Shown here: positions 8,076 through 16,891 of the stretch, piece by piece
How the letters are laid out: every line of letters begins with the position of its first letter
How positions within the stretch are numbered: the stretch's first letter is position 1
NCBI GenBank assembly: GCA_019244055.1
Contig: JAFATG010000323.1
Span: 1-60,457 of the forward strand
Length of the DNA: 60,457 bases
DNA from: Acidobacteriaceae bacterium
GTDB lineage: Bacteria > Acidobacteriota > Terriglobia > Bryobacterales > Bryobacteraceae
Direction of reading: 5' to 3'
The notes under the pieces: model-generated
Databases searched by the model: none
Told to the model about the DNA's origin: nothing
What the model saw: the letters and a program-made list of their open reading frames with translations, nothing else
Program-made: the position numbers and the translations under genes

Positions 8076-9995
8076 TTATGCGGGCTGCGGGCTTTCGCCG
8101 CCGACGAGGCCCGGAATGGGTGTCGTTGGATGCGGGGCGATCACAGTTCCGCCGTCCGGAGGCGTCGGAGTTGTCTTCGGCGTCGTCAAACTCTTTAGTG
8201 GCCTTCCATTGATTAGATCAACGACCTCGTTGCCGTCCAGCACCTCGCGCTCGAGCAGCGCTTCGGCAACCCGCACCAGAGCTTCCGAACGCTGCTGAAT
8301 AATGCCCTTAGCCGCGTTGTAGCCATCTTCTACCAGCCGGCGAACCTGCTGGTCGATCCGGATAGCCGTTTCCTCGCTGTAATCGCGGTGTTGGGCAATC
8401 TCGCGGCCAAGAAAGATTTGTTCATCCTTCTTTCCGAAGCTCAAGGGGCCGAGCTCACTCATACCCCATTCGCACACCATCTTATGAGCCATCTCGGTCG
8501 CGCGCTCAATATCGTTACCGGCGCCGGTGGTCATCTGGTCGAGAAAGATCTCTTCCGCGATACGGCCAGCCATCAAAATGGCCAACCGCGCCTCCAGGTA
8601 TTTCTTGTCATGCGACAACTTGTCATCGAGCGGCAACTGCATGGTTAAGCCAAGCGCCATGCCGCGCGGGATGATCGTGACTTTGTGAAGCGGGTCCGCG
8701 TGCTCCATCAGGGCCGCGACGACAGCATGTCCGGCCTCGTGGTACGCCGTCATACGCTTCTCTTTGTCGCTGATGATGAGGCTCTTACGCTCGACTCCCA
8801 TTAGGACTTTGTCCTTTGCGAGCTCAAAATCGTACTGCGTGACGACTTTTCTGTTCTGCCGCGCCGCTACGAGCGCCGCTTCATTCACCAAATTGGCGAG
8901 ATCAGCGCCGGCGAATCCCGGCGTGCCCCGCGCGATCAGGGAAAGATCAACATCATCGCCGAGAGGAGTTTTTTTAGTGTGGACTTTGAGAATGCTTTCG
9001 CGGCCTCGCACGTCGGGTCGGTCGACGACAACACGCCGGTCAAAACGTCCAGGACGGAGGAGCGCCGGATCCAACACGTCGGGCCGGTTTGTAGCCGCAA
9101 CGAGGATGACGCCCTCGTTTGATTCAAAGCCGTCCATTTCCACGAGAAGCTGATTAAGTGTTTGTTCACGTTCGTCGTGTCCGCCACCTAAGCCCGCGCC
9201 GCGGTGCCGCCCGACAGCGTCAATTTCGTCGATAAAAATGATGCAGGGCGCGTTCTTTTTACCTTGCTCGAACAGGTCACGCACGCGGCTGGCGCCGACG
9301 CCCACAAACATCTCCACAAAATCGGAGCCTGAGATCGAGAAGAAGGGAACGTTAGCCTCGCCGGCGATGGCGCGCGCAAGCAGAGTCTTACCGGTACCGG
9401 GAGGGCCGATCAGCAGAACGCCTTTGGGAATGCGGCCGCCGAGCTTTTGAAATTTCTGCGGCTCACGCAGGAACTCGATGATCTCCTGCAGCTCCTCTTT
9501 CGCCTCTTCAACGCCCGCTACGTCTTTGAAGGTGACTTTCTTCTGTTGCGAGGAGTGCAGCCGCGCACGGCTCTTTCCAAAACTGAGCGCTTTATTTCCG
9601 CCGCTCTGCATCTGGCGCATCATGAAGATCCACAAACCTAGCAGGATCAGGACCGGCACTGCGTTGAAAAGAATACCGATCCAACTGCTCCCGGTAGAAT
9701 CCTTCCAGGTGTACTTTACGTTCTTCTCCTGCATCATTTTGTAAATGTCAGGATAGTTCGGAGGAATGACCGTGTGGAACGGTTTCGAGACGCCGTTGTC
9801 CACCATCGTGCCCTGCACGTCCGTACCGGTGATGTTTGCGTCCCGGATTTTACCTTCTTGGACATACGTCACGAAATCGGACACTGACAAATTGGTCGGT
9901 GTAGGACCCCGTCCGGTCTTGACCGCCATGTACACCAAAACCACCGCGCAAATAATGACAACCCAAAAAACCGCGGTTTTCACGTTTGAACTCAT
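8076..9995 (-). CDS. ftsH: ATP-dependent zinc metalloprotease FtsH
   Basis: Membrane-anchored AAA+ protease for quality control of membrane and regulatory proteins. 639 aa from ATG 9995, chosen because AAGGTGAG lies just upstream; an earlier in-frame start at 10040 would add 15 unlikely residues. Two transmembrane helices (about 8-24 and 106-125) flank the periplasmic part. Then come Walker A GPPGTGKT (197-204), Walker B IIFIDEID (252-259), the second region of homology with RPGRFDR, and the zinc motif HEAGH (419-423). The C-terminal tail is Pro/Thr-rich. It follows tilS on the same strand, the tilS-ftsH order known from many bacteria. Confidence 0.98.
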   Translation of the reverse strand: MSSNVKTAVFWVVIICAVVLVYMAVKTGRGPTPTNLSVSDFVTYVQEGKIRDANITGTDVQGTMVDNGVSKPFHTVIPPNYPDIYKMMQEKNVKYTWKDSTGSSWIGILFNAVPVLILLGLWIFMMRQMQSGGNKALSFGKSRARLHSSQQKKVTFKDVAGVEEAKEELQEIIEFLREPQKFQKLGGRIPKGVLLIGPPGTGKTLLARAIAGEANVPFFSISGSDFVEMFVGVGASRVRDLFEQGKKNAPCIIFIDEIDAVGRHRGAGLGGGHDEREQTLNQLLVEMDGFESNEGVILVAATNRPDVLDPALLRPGRFDRRVVVDRPDVRGRESILKVHTKKTPLGDDVDLSLIARGTPGFAGADLANLVNEAALVAARQNRKVVTQYDFELAKDKVLMGVERKSLIISDKEKRMTAYHEAGHAVVAALMEHADPLHKVTIIPRGMALGLTMQLPLDDKLSHDKKYLEARLAILMAGRIAEEIFLDQMTTGAGNDIERATEMAHKMVCEWGMSELGPLSFGKKDEQIFLGREIAQHRDYSEETAIRIDQQVRRLVEDGYNAAKGIIQQRSEALVRVAEALLEREVLDGNEVVDLINGRPLKSLTTPKTTPTPPDGGTVIAPHPTTPIPGLVGGESPQPA

Positions 9996-10115
9996 GAACT
10001 CACCTTCTGCCGGCGTACGTCTCACCGGCTCCGGGCGCATGACGCCCGCTTCCCCTCGTTTACAAAGACGTTAATCCCACTGCTTTCGATTCAGCTGTGC
10101 CGTACACTGACGCGA

Positions 10116-11546
10116 TCATTCCTGCGGCCGATACGTCAAGCGAACAGCGCCGCCTTGTTCTTTTGAGGCTGTAAAGTTAACGGCGCCGCCAAATTGGCGA
10201 GCCCAAGCGATTTCGTCTCCGCAGACAACGATCGGCCAGTGCCGCCGCATCCAGAGCGGCACACGATATTCCTGAAAGAGGGACTTGATCTTCTCTGCTC
10301 CCTTATGTCCGACCCGGTGAAGCTGGTCGCCCGGCTCCCAATTGCGGACGCAGAACACACCTTCTGAAGAATTCAGGGCAATCCGATCGCCATTCAGATA
10401 TACCCGTTCGAGCGATAATTCTTGTCCTTCCTTGAAACTAGCACAAATTTCGGTGCCCGGCTTTACCCAATCGATGCAAAGTGATCCGGCATTCGCCGGG
10501 AGCGCTAACTCCTTTCCGAATACGATGTGAAGGCGATAATGCCGCCCGTTGGCGTTCAGTGCTCCAGGTGCGGCGATCAGTAATTGATCAAACGATCGTA
10601 GGGCCTCGGCACCCGGGACCAACACTCGGTCATGTCCCTCGCAGGACCGGCAAAGAGCCAGAACAGCGTCTATGTGCTCCATATCCAGTGCGCGCAGGCT
10701 CATGCGGGTTACAAAAAGAGCGTGGCGAATCAGCCTCCGCTGCACAGCCAAATGCAAATCGCGGACCGCTCCGACGGGCAAAATCCACCCGAGATGGATG
10801 CGTTTCGCTAATTGATGGAACAACTTGCTGATCTCGCCCAGCCAGTAGTCTTCTTCGGCGAGGGCCAGTTCGGAAGTCCTGGACAGCACGACCTCGAGAT
10901 TCGAATTGTAGTCACGGGTCAGGGCGGGCAAGAGGTCGTTGCGCAACCTGTTGCGAGTGAAGCGGCAGTCCTGGTTCGAGCTGTCTTCGCACCAGCCGAT
11001 TCGCTCGGCCTCGGCCCACGAACGTATCTCCTGGCGACTACTTGTAAGCAATGGCCTGATCAAGCGGTTCGGCGTCCATAAGCGCATCCCACATAATCCA
11101 GCCAGGCCGGAGCCTCTCAGAAAGCGAAACAGAACCGTTTCTGCCTGATCGCTGCGGGAGTGGCCGAGCGCAATCTTGTCGAGTCCACCTTCGCAATTCA
11201 GCAGGCGCAAGAAGAATTCCCGCCGGGCATCGCGCGCTTGCTCCTCGATATTGGCTCCTTCAACGCGAGCGGATTCGACGAATATTTCGACATTAAGGAA
11301 AGCAGCAAGTGCGCGAACGAATTGTTCGTCCTGGTCCGATTCTTCGCCCCTCAATCCATGATTGACGTGCACGATCGAGAGAGTGATCCCGAAGCGCGGC
11401 GCCAGTCTTTCGAGAATGTGCAGGAGAGCGACCGAATCCGCGCCGCCCGAAACCGCCACGCCCACCCGATCACCAGGTGACAGCATGTTATAACGAGTGA
11501 GTATTTCAGCCACTCGCTCGATTAAATCAGCGGTCAATACCGCCAT
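10116..11546 (-). CDS. tilS: tRNA(Ile)-lysidine synthase
   Basis: Converts the wobble cytidine of tRNA-Ile(CAU) to lysidine with ATP and lysine, so that AUA is read as isoleucine. 476 aa. The PP-loop motif SGGADS is at residues 33-38, followed by HVNHGLRGEESDQDEQFV and the family block LGHSRSDQAETVLFRFLRGSGLAG. The C-terminal part (VRNWEPGDQLHRVGHKGAEK, then KSLFQEYRVPLWMR) is the tRNA-binding TilS C domain. It is upstream of ftsH with a 120-nt gap and divergent from the KdsC-like gene with a 29-nt gap. Confidence 0.96.
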   Translation of the reverse strand: MAVLTADLIERVAEILTRYNMLSPGDRVGVAVSGGADSVALLHILERLAPRFGITLSIVHVNHGLRGEESDQDEQFVRALAAFLNVEIFVESARVEGANIEEQARDARREFFLRLLNCEGGLDKIALGHSRSDQAETVLFRFLRGSGLAGLCGMRLWTPNRLIRPLLTSSRQEIRSWAEAERIGWCEDSSNQDCRFTRNRLRNDLLPALTRDYNSNLEVVLSRTSELALAEEDYWLGEISKLFHQLAKRIHLGWILPVGAVRDLHLAVQRRLIRHALFVTRMSLRALDMEHIDAVLALCRSCEGHDRVLVPGAEALRSFDQLLIAAPGALNANGRHYRLHIVFGKELALPANAGSLCIDWVKPGTEICASFKEGQELSLERVYLNGDRIALNSSEGVFCVRNWEPGDQLHRVGHKGAEKIKSLFQEYRVPLWMRRHWPIVVCGDEIAWARQFGGAVNFTASKEQGGAVRLTYRPQE

Positions 11547-11575
11547 TCTAAGTCGTTCGCGGCCATCAATCCTAA

Positions 11576-12142
11576 ATGCAAATCAACACTCCCCTGACGG
11601 AAGAGCAATTGCATCACCTCGCTGCCGGAGTGAAGGTGCTGTTGATGGATGTCGATGGCGTTCTGACGGACGGGCGTCTCTACCTGGTTCCCGATGCGAA
11701 CGGGAATATGGTTGAGACGAAGGGATTCGATTCGCAGGATGGAATCGCCCTTCGCTGGTTGACTTGGTTTGATATCAAGACGGGCGTGATCAGCGGCCGC
11801 GAGTCGCCGGCGACCGCTGTGCGGGCAAGCCAAGTGGGCATGAGTTGGGTTTTTCAGGGGCATATCGAAAAAATTCCGTTATTCGAACGCATCCTCGCCG
11901 AAGCGAATGTACAGCCAACAGAGATCGCCTATGTGGGCGACGATCTCACGGACGTGGTGATCATGCGGCGAGCCGGTCTCTCGTTCGCCACAGCAAACGC
12001 TCGCCCCGAAGTGAAGCGTTCGGCCATGGCAGTAACGGAGGCGATGGGAGGGTCCGGTGCAGTGCGCGAAGTAATCGAGGTGCTGCTCAAAGCCCGCGGT
12101 GTCTGGGCCAATCTGCTCAAGAAGTATGAGGTGAACTTCTGA
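11576..12142 (+). CDS. kdsC: KDO-8-phosphate phosphatase-type HAD hydrolase
   Basis: 188-aa HAD phosphatase of the KdsC/YrbI class, which releases phosphate from 3-deoxy-D-manno-octulosonate 8-phosphate on the way to lipopolysaccharide. Motif I LLMDVDGVLTDG gives nucleophile Asp25 and acid/base Asp27; motif IV is VGDDLTDVVIM. It has no cap domain, as expected of a C0-type HAD that works as an oligomer. No kdsA, kdsB or kdsD is near, so a related sugar phosphatase role is possible. The TGA overlaps the proposed CTG start of the next gene, which suggests translational coupling. Confidence 0.85.
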   Translation: MQINTPLTEEQLHHLAAGVKVLLMDVDGVLTDGRLYLVPDANGNMVETKGFDSQDGIALRWLTWFDIKTGVISGRESPATAVRASQVGMSWVFQGHIEKIPLFERILAEANVQPTEIAYVGDDLTDVVIMRRAGLSFATANARPEVKRSAMAVTEAMGGSGAVREVIEVLLKARGVWANLLKKYEVNF

Positions 12143-12807
12143 GCGATCCCGGAGCAGGAAGAATAGGTCTGGTCCTCACGACCGCAGCGGGGCCCGGCGT
12201 GCTTCATCAACTCACGGGCGTTATCGCTCAACATCAAGGTGACATCCGTTCGATTTCGATCATCGAGGATCTGCCCACCGAAAGCCGCATTTATCTCGAA
12301 CTCGATCTGCCCGGTTCTACAGACCCTCTGGTGAGCGATCTCGAGCGGCTGGAGGTAGTGCGCTCCGCTGCCCAGGTGCAATCACTCCAAAAGATCTATG
12401 GCAAGCGGATCATCATCATGGGAGGCGGGGCACAAGTCGGACAAGTAGCGGTTGGGGCGATATCGGAGGCAGATCGCCACAATATTCGTGGTGAGCATAT
12501 TTCGGTTGACACCATTCCCCTCGTCGGAGAACAGACGCTAGCGGACGCTGTCCGCGCAGTGCGGCGCTTGCCGCGTGCTCGCGCGCTCGTGCTTGCGGGT
12601 TCACTGATGGGCGGGGAGATCGAGAAGGCCGTTCGCGAAGTCCGCAACGAAGGATTACTGGTAATCAGCTTGAATATGGCGGGAAGTGTGCCGGATGCTT
12701 CCGATTTAGTGGTCACCGATCCGATTCAAGCGGGCGTTATGGCGGTGATGGCTGTTGCCGACACCGCCAAGTTTGCCATAGAACGATTACGCCGGAGGGT
12801 TTTCTAG
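12139..12807 (+). CDS. ACT-domain protein with DUF5612-like C-terminus
   Basis: The N-terminal ACT domain reads RIGLVLTTAAGPGVLHQL, then HQGDIRSISIIED, a ligand-binding fold. The C-terminal part (KRIIIMGGGAQVGQVAVGA and LVLAGSLMGGEIEKAVREV) resembles the DUF5612 region known from methanogens. The first conventional start, GTG 12199, would remove the first ACT strand. The frame opens upstream at CTG 12139, which overlaps the preceding TGA (CTGA) and is preceded by GAGGTG at 12128-12133. I therefore prefer 12139. Function unknown; an amino-acid or cofactor sensor is plausible. It ends directly against the convergent anti-sigma gene. Confidence 0.75.
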   Translation: MSDPGAGRIGLVLTTAAGPGVLHQLTGVIAQHQGDIRSISIIEDLPTESRIYLELDLPGSTDPLVSDLERLEVVRSAAQVQSLQKIYGKRIIIMGGGAQVGQVAVGAISEADRHNIRGEHISVDTIPLVGEQTLADAVRAVRRLPRARALVLAGSLMGGEIEKAVREVRNEGLLVISLNMAGSVPDASDLVVTDPIQAGVMAVMAVADTAKFAIERLRRRVF

Positions 12808-13413
12808 CTACTGCACTTCGATCTGAAATTCTTGCAACAGTTGACGATCGGAGCCGGCTTGCGCAGGTGCGTAAACGCGGATGAAGTAAATACCTTTCTC
12901 TTTTAGCCTGGGAACGGATACGCGAGCTTCGTCGTTGTGATCTGCTGCGGTTCCGGACCAAACCGGTTCTCCGGTGCCTTTGAGAATTTCTACTGCTGCA
13001 CTGCCATCCGGCAGCTCGCCCTTAAGATCGATTGCGAGCGGCCGTCCCTGTGGTACGAGAACTACGTCCGCGCCGCGATGCGCTGACAAGGTTACTTGGG
13101 CAGGAATAAAGTTCGGCGCTGCTGTTACTGCCAAGATCACGGCAGCGGCTGCACCTGCGAAGGATAGATTGGGAATGGTAAACCACTTCCGCCAGAACGG
13201 CGAAGAGGTCGCCGGAACCTTTTTAGCTTGGAGATTGGTTAAGGCGGTCTTCATGACCGCCACTTCTTCGGTGAGAGCCTCGAGCCGGGTAACACACGCC
13301 TCGCAGGCCAGGAAATGCGTTTCGATCGTCTCGAGCTCGGTTTCGGTGGCCATGTGGAGCAAGTAACGCTCCAGTGCGTCCTCACTGGGGTGGTCGAGAT
13401 ATGCGTCAGTCAT
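12808..13413 (-). CDS. Membrane anti-sigma factor (zinc-finger type)
   Basis: About 201 aa from ATG 13413; a TTG four codons earlier is possible. The N-terminal cytosolic part carries the ZAS zinc motif HxxxCxxC (HFLACEAC), typical of anti-sigma factors that hold an ECF sigma factor. One transmembrane segment follows (LSFAGAAAAVILAVTAAPNF), then an exported domain of about 100 residues with beta-rich sequence (VLVPQGRPLAIDLKGELPDG and IYFIRVYAP). It lies 48 nt downstream of the sigma gene, which is its presumed partner. The exported domain is the likely sensor or cleavage site for the secreted TPR-CHAT protein of the same operon (inference). Confidence 0.82.
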   Translation of the reverse strand: MTDAYLDHPSEDALERYLLHMATETELETIETHFLACEACVTRLEALTEEVAVMKTALTNLQAKKVPATSSPFWRKWFTIPNLSFAGAAAAVILAVTAAPNFIPAQVTLSAHRGADVVLVPQGRPLAIDLKGELPDGSAAVEILKGTGEPVWSGTAADHNDEARVSVPRLKEKGIYFIRVYAPAQAGSDRQLLQEFQIEVQ

Positions 13414-13461
13414 AAGGTTGTGCAAGAGAATTCTGTTCTCTCGCTATCAGAAAAGTGCTCG

Positions 13462-14148
13462 TCAGCCTGCTTGCGCTCTCACGAAAACCGAGAAAATTCC
13501 GCTACTCGCCAGTTTTTTCTTGCCAATCTCTCCGAACTTGGCTTTAGCCCGCGATTTCAGAAGCCGGAATTGAGTTTCGGTAAGGGACATCTCCCGGCAA
13601 ATCTGCTCTTGGCTCTGCTCCTGGAGATAGAACCGGACAAGAATATCACGATCTCTCTCGGAGAGTGCTTCGAGAGCGCTCTTCATCAACTCTGCTTTCT
13701 GCCTGAGAATGGCTTCCTGTTCTGGATTTTGCTTGCGATCGGCGACGGTGATGCCCGTTTCCAGATCCGTTTGCTCGCGCCGAGTGTGAACGGCTTGTTC
13801 TATGTAAGCGGCGACCTGCCGCCGTACAACGGTGCGCACGAAGCCCATCAGCCTTTCGGGTTCCCGCAAATCGCCTTTCCGAATCGCATTCACAACGATC
13901 AGGAAGGTATCGTGCACTTTGTCGTCCAGTTCCTGAGGCCCCAGTTGGCGGCATAGGTAGTAACGGATGCCGCGACTGAACAGTTTGTACAACTGTTCCA
14001 TGCCAGCGTTCTCGCCGGCCTTGATCTGCTCAACTAGCAGCGCCCAATCAACCGCAGGGAAGCCGGGTTTCGCTTTCTCTGCGGAATCTTGAGACGTATC
14101 AGCATCTGCGGCCGGCGCCTGGGGGAGTTTTTGTGGGGTGGCCACCAT
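13462..14148 (-). CDS. ECF-type RNA polymerase sigma factor
   Basis: 228 aa. The N-terminal 35 residues are a Pro/Ala-rich extension. Region 2 follows (MEQLYKLFSRGIRYYLCRQL, ELDDKVHDTFLIVV, RLMGFVRTVVRRQVAAYIE), then region 4 (ALEALSERDRDILVRFYLQE and QICREMSLTETQFRLLKSRA), whose helix-turn-helix would bind the -35 element. The start ATG is 11 nt after the CHAT gene stop, and the AAGGAG overlapping that stop is a somewhat distant ribosome site. It is the middle gene of the CHAT / sigma / anti-sigma operon, so its activity should be set by the anti-sigma factor at 12808-13413. Confidence 0.9.
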   Translation of the reverse strand: MVATPQKLPQAPAADADTSQDSAEKAKPGFPAVDWALLVEQIKAGENAGMEQLYKLFSRGIRYYLCRQLGPQELDDKVHDTFLIVVNAIRKGDLREPERLMGFVRTVVRRQVAAYIEQAVHTRREQTDLETGITVADRKQNPEQEAILRQKAELMKSALEALSERDRDILVRFYLQEQSQEQICREMSLTETQFRLLKSRAKAKFGEIGKKKLASSGIFSVFVRAQAG

Positions 14149-14159
14149 AGATTCGGAGA

Positions 14160-16634
14160 TTACTCCTTGGAAATGATCGAATACGCTGCCCAGAATTTCG
14201 GCGAACTGCGATAACCGCTCTCGCGCTGCATATCCAATTGGGCTAATTGGAGTGCCGTAGCAGCGTTTTCTGCAATGGTCCCGGTTTTTACTCCATTCAA
14301 GTGACTGTAGAAAGCGGAAAAGAATTGACCGGAATCATCGGGCGTAGGCCAGGCGGTGACAACAACTGCAGAGGCGCCCGCCAACAACCATGCCCGGCTC
14401 AAGCCAATGACACCAGCACCCGGAAGAATTTTGCCCTGTTCGGAAAAGCAGCCACTGAGAACAACCAAGCTGCCTGGCACGCGATAGCGCGCAATGACTT
14501 CCCTGGTCAGCAGTTCTGGAACATCGTTCTGATTCAGGCTCAGCGCCAAAGCCGCGTCTTCTGGTTGTCCCTCCGGGCTAACAACATGGACGGCAAAGTG
14601 CAGTATTGCTGGGTGCGCAAGCAACGCTTTTTTGAGAGCGGCGCCGTTTGCCTGGGCTCCGGTGAGAATCTCGGCATCGGGCATTCCACTCAGTCGCGCT
14701 GAGGATCGTATCTCCCGCTCGCTTCCGGGTAGTCTCGCCAGTGCGACTGAGGCTCTTCCTTCGGCCCGAACCGGACGGATACGCGCTGCTCGCCGCGAAT
14801 CGGCCAAGTTGTAAATTGGATCTCCGATCCCGAGAAATTGGGGCTTCGGCCGTTTGGGTTTCGACGAAAGCAGTAGCAACTCGCTGGGAAGCAGGCGAAT
14901 GGCGTGTGATGCCACGAGAGGCGCCGCGGAGTTGCCGGGATCGGGTAAAGCGGAGAAGGGAAAAGCTTCCAGCAATTGTCCATCGCCTGCGATTAGCCAG
15001 TCCTTTTTGTTGCGAATCGAAGGCGGGAGCTGCCCGAACAAAGTGCGGCTAAGGCTCCGGCCAACAAGCGAAACATCGCGCCCCGCCTGCAATGCCTCTC
15101 TAAAGCTGGCGATTGTGCTGGCTATATTTTTCGCGCCAGCCAATTCGTACACCTGCACTTTATCCCCGGTAACCGCCCAAAGAAACGAGTCGCTACTGCC
15201 GAGACAAAAGCTAAGCAGCGCCTCGTCGCCATCGATTCTTGCCTGAATATCTCTAAGTGAATTCTTATGCGGATTTCTCTCACTATGCTGGGGAGTATTT
15301 TGCAGGTTGAGATCAGCTCTGTTTTCGATATCGCTCAGTTGAGTACGAATATCCCGGAGTTGGTCGGCGGTCTTTTGGCTGGATTGTCCAAGGGTCTCCT
15401 GGGCCTGGACACTTTGCAACTGGGAAAGGAGCTCAAAATACGCTGCTGGTAACTGGAAGTCGCGGCTCAGTTCAGAGGTGATTTGCTCCCGCAAACTGGC
15501 TCCTCGGTTCTCGGCTAACGCGTTCAACCCCTCTTGAGCGAGGGCAGGATTATGCGACTCCAAAGAGAGCTTGGCGGCTAATAGAGCGAAATCGACGTAC
15601 ACCGCTTGCAGGGTCACTACAGTGCGCGTGTTGGTGGCGTCACCGGGAAGGGCTCCTTTTCGCCATTCGTTCGCGGATTCGACAGCTTTGCGGAATTGGG
15701 ATAGGGCCTCGGTTCTGCGATTGAGAGCCAGAAGAATCTCGCCACGGACGTGGACTGGATAGTATTGCGGATTGGTTTTAAAAGACAACCCTGCGGTAGA
15801 AAACGCTTCGTCCACCAGCTTTAGAGCCAGATCATATTGTTTTCTGTGAAAAGCAAGCTCGGCGAGATGTTCCTTAACGAAGGGCACCATCTCCTGGTCA
15901 CCCGCGGATTTCGCGAGCGACAGGGCCGTTTGGAACGGTTGCTCGGCTGCCTGCGTATAACCGGCGAGCAATAAGGACGTTCCAAGCTCGTCTCGAATAG
16001 TGGCCTCGAGACTGACCTGGTGAGCTTTCTGCGCTGCGGCAATCGCTTCGTGGTAGAGGGCTATTGCCTTCGCAAGATCCGAGTTGCCGACTCGGCCATC
16101 GCCGGTGGCGCGATCGGCTTCGATATCAGCTTCATTTACCAATGCCATCGCCAGGCGATCGTGGGAAGCTGTCTGTTTGAAACAGGCGACCGCTTCGAAG
16201 GCTTCTTTTTCGGCAGATTGCGAATCGCCAAGCCGAGAATAGATCGCGCTCAGATTGTTCGCCGCAGCTCCCTCGAAACCGACATTATGGCTGCGTATCG
16301 CGAAATTCTTCGCGGCGGTGGCGGACCGCATTGCGGCTGCGTACTGAAAAAGCCTGGCTTGGGACGCGCTCGCAGCTATCAAAGCCTCCGCATGCCGCGC
16401 GTCGTCGCCAGAAGCGGCAGCCAGATCTGACGCCCGCTGAAAGAATTGCACTGCGTCCGAATACTGTCCCCGGTTGCGCGCTGCCCGACCTTGTGACATT
16501 TCCGTCTCGTACCGGGCAGGAGCCGCATTCGGCTCTCGGTGGTCGGCAGCAGCCAAACTGACGTGCATGAGCACGCACGGCAGTAACAGAGCTTGAGGCA
16601 GCCACAGGGCAAGTGTCCACCCCACTCGTCTCAA
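14160..16634 (-). CDS. Secreted TPR-CHAT domain protein (caspase-like)
   Basis: 824 aa from TTG 16634 (GTG 16625 is an alternative). A signal peptide (LALWLPQALLLPCVLMHVSL) is followed by TPR-like helical repeats over about residues 40-430. The C-terminal CHAT domain is a cysteine-protease fold related to separase and caspases. The catalytic pair appears intact: His683 in LHFAVH and Cys729 in VVLSGCFSE. The family-typical segment GLSRAWLLAGASAVVVTAWP also follows. The signal peptide suggests the protease works outside the cytosol. It heads an operon with an ECF sigma factor and a membrane anti-sigma factor, so control of that pair by cleavage is a reasonable hypothesis, not shown. Confidence 0.88.
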   Translation of the reverse strand: MRRVGWTLALWLPQALLLPCVLMHVSLAAADHREPNAAPARYETEMSQGRAARNRGQYSDAVQFFQRASDLAAASGDDARHAEALIAASASQARLFQYAAAMRSATAAKNFAIRSHNVGFEGAAANNLSAIYSRLGDSQSAEKEAFEAVACFKQTASHDRLAMALVNEADIEADRATGDGRVGNSDLAKAIALYHEAIAAAQKAHQVSLEATIRDELGTSLLLAGYTQAAEQPFQTALSLAKSAGDQEMVPFVKEHLAELAFHRKQYDLALKLVDEAFSTAGLSFKTNPQYYPVHVRGEILLALNRRTEALSQFRKAVESANEWRKGALPGDATNTRTVVTLQAVYVDFALLAAKLSLESHNPALAQEGLNALAENRGASLREQITSELSRDFQLPAAYFELLSQLQSVQAQETLGQSSQKTADQLRDIRTQLSDIENRADLNLQNTPQHSERNPHKNSLRDIQARIDGDEALLSFCLGSSDSFLWAVTGDKVQVYELAGAKNIASTIASFREALQAGRDVSLVGRSLSRTLFGQLPPSIRNKKDWLIAGDGQLLEAFPFSALPDPGNSAAPLVASHAIRLLPSELLLLSSKPKRPKPQFLGIGDPIYNLADSRRAARIRPVRAEGRASVALARLPGSEREIRSSARLSGMPDAEILTGAQANGAALKKALLAHPAILHFAVHVVSPEGQPEDAALALSLNQNDVPELLTREVIARYRVPGSLVVLSGCFSEQGKILPGAGVIGLSRAWLLAGASAVVVTAWPTPDDSGQFFSAFYSHLNGVKTGTIAENAATALQLAQLDMQRESGYRSSPKFWAAYSIISKE

Positions 16635-16643
16635 AGGTGGCAG

Positions 16644-16672
16644 AGTATAATCCGGGCGAACCGGCCTGTCAG
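16644..16672 (-). promoter_or_regulatory. Sigma70-like promoter of the TPR-CHAT / sigma operon
   Basis: Read on the minus strand, CTGACA (16672-16667) and TATACT (16649-16644) each match the sigma70 consensus at five of six positions, with a 17-nt spacer. Transcription would begin near 16637, only a few bases before TTG 16634. The mRNA would then be nearly leaderless, or translation starts at GTG 16625. Confidence 0.65.
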
Positions 16673-16736
16673 TACTCTACCACCGCTAGGGAGAGATCAC
16701 CAAGAAATACTTCTGGATAATCCCGAAAAGAATCTG

Positions 16737-16799
16737 CTAGAAGCCAAATAGAATTCCGAAAATTCCACAGAAGCTATCAATGAGGATGATGTGACGCAT
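16737..16799 (-). CDS. Candidate 20-residue hydrophobic peptide
   Basis: A short frame from ATG 16799 to TAG encodes MRHIILIDSFCGIFGILFGF, with GGAG five bases before the ATG. It lies in the 257-nt gap between the CHAT operon and the SpoIIE phosphatase gene, on the strand of both. It is rich in Ile, Phe and Gly with one Cys. I know no family for it. It could be a small membrane peptide or chance. Nothing else in this gap is recognisable. Confidence 0.25.
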   Translation of the reverse strand: MRHIILIDSFCGIFGILFGF

Positions 16800-16891
16800 G
16801 CGACTCCCTTCGCACACGAATCTATCGTCGGGTTGTGGTATTTCGAGGAGTATTAGGTCTGCTAAGCTACTGATTCTAAGCAGGATAATTT

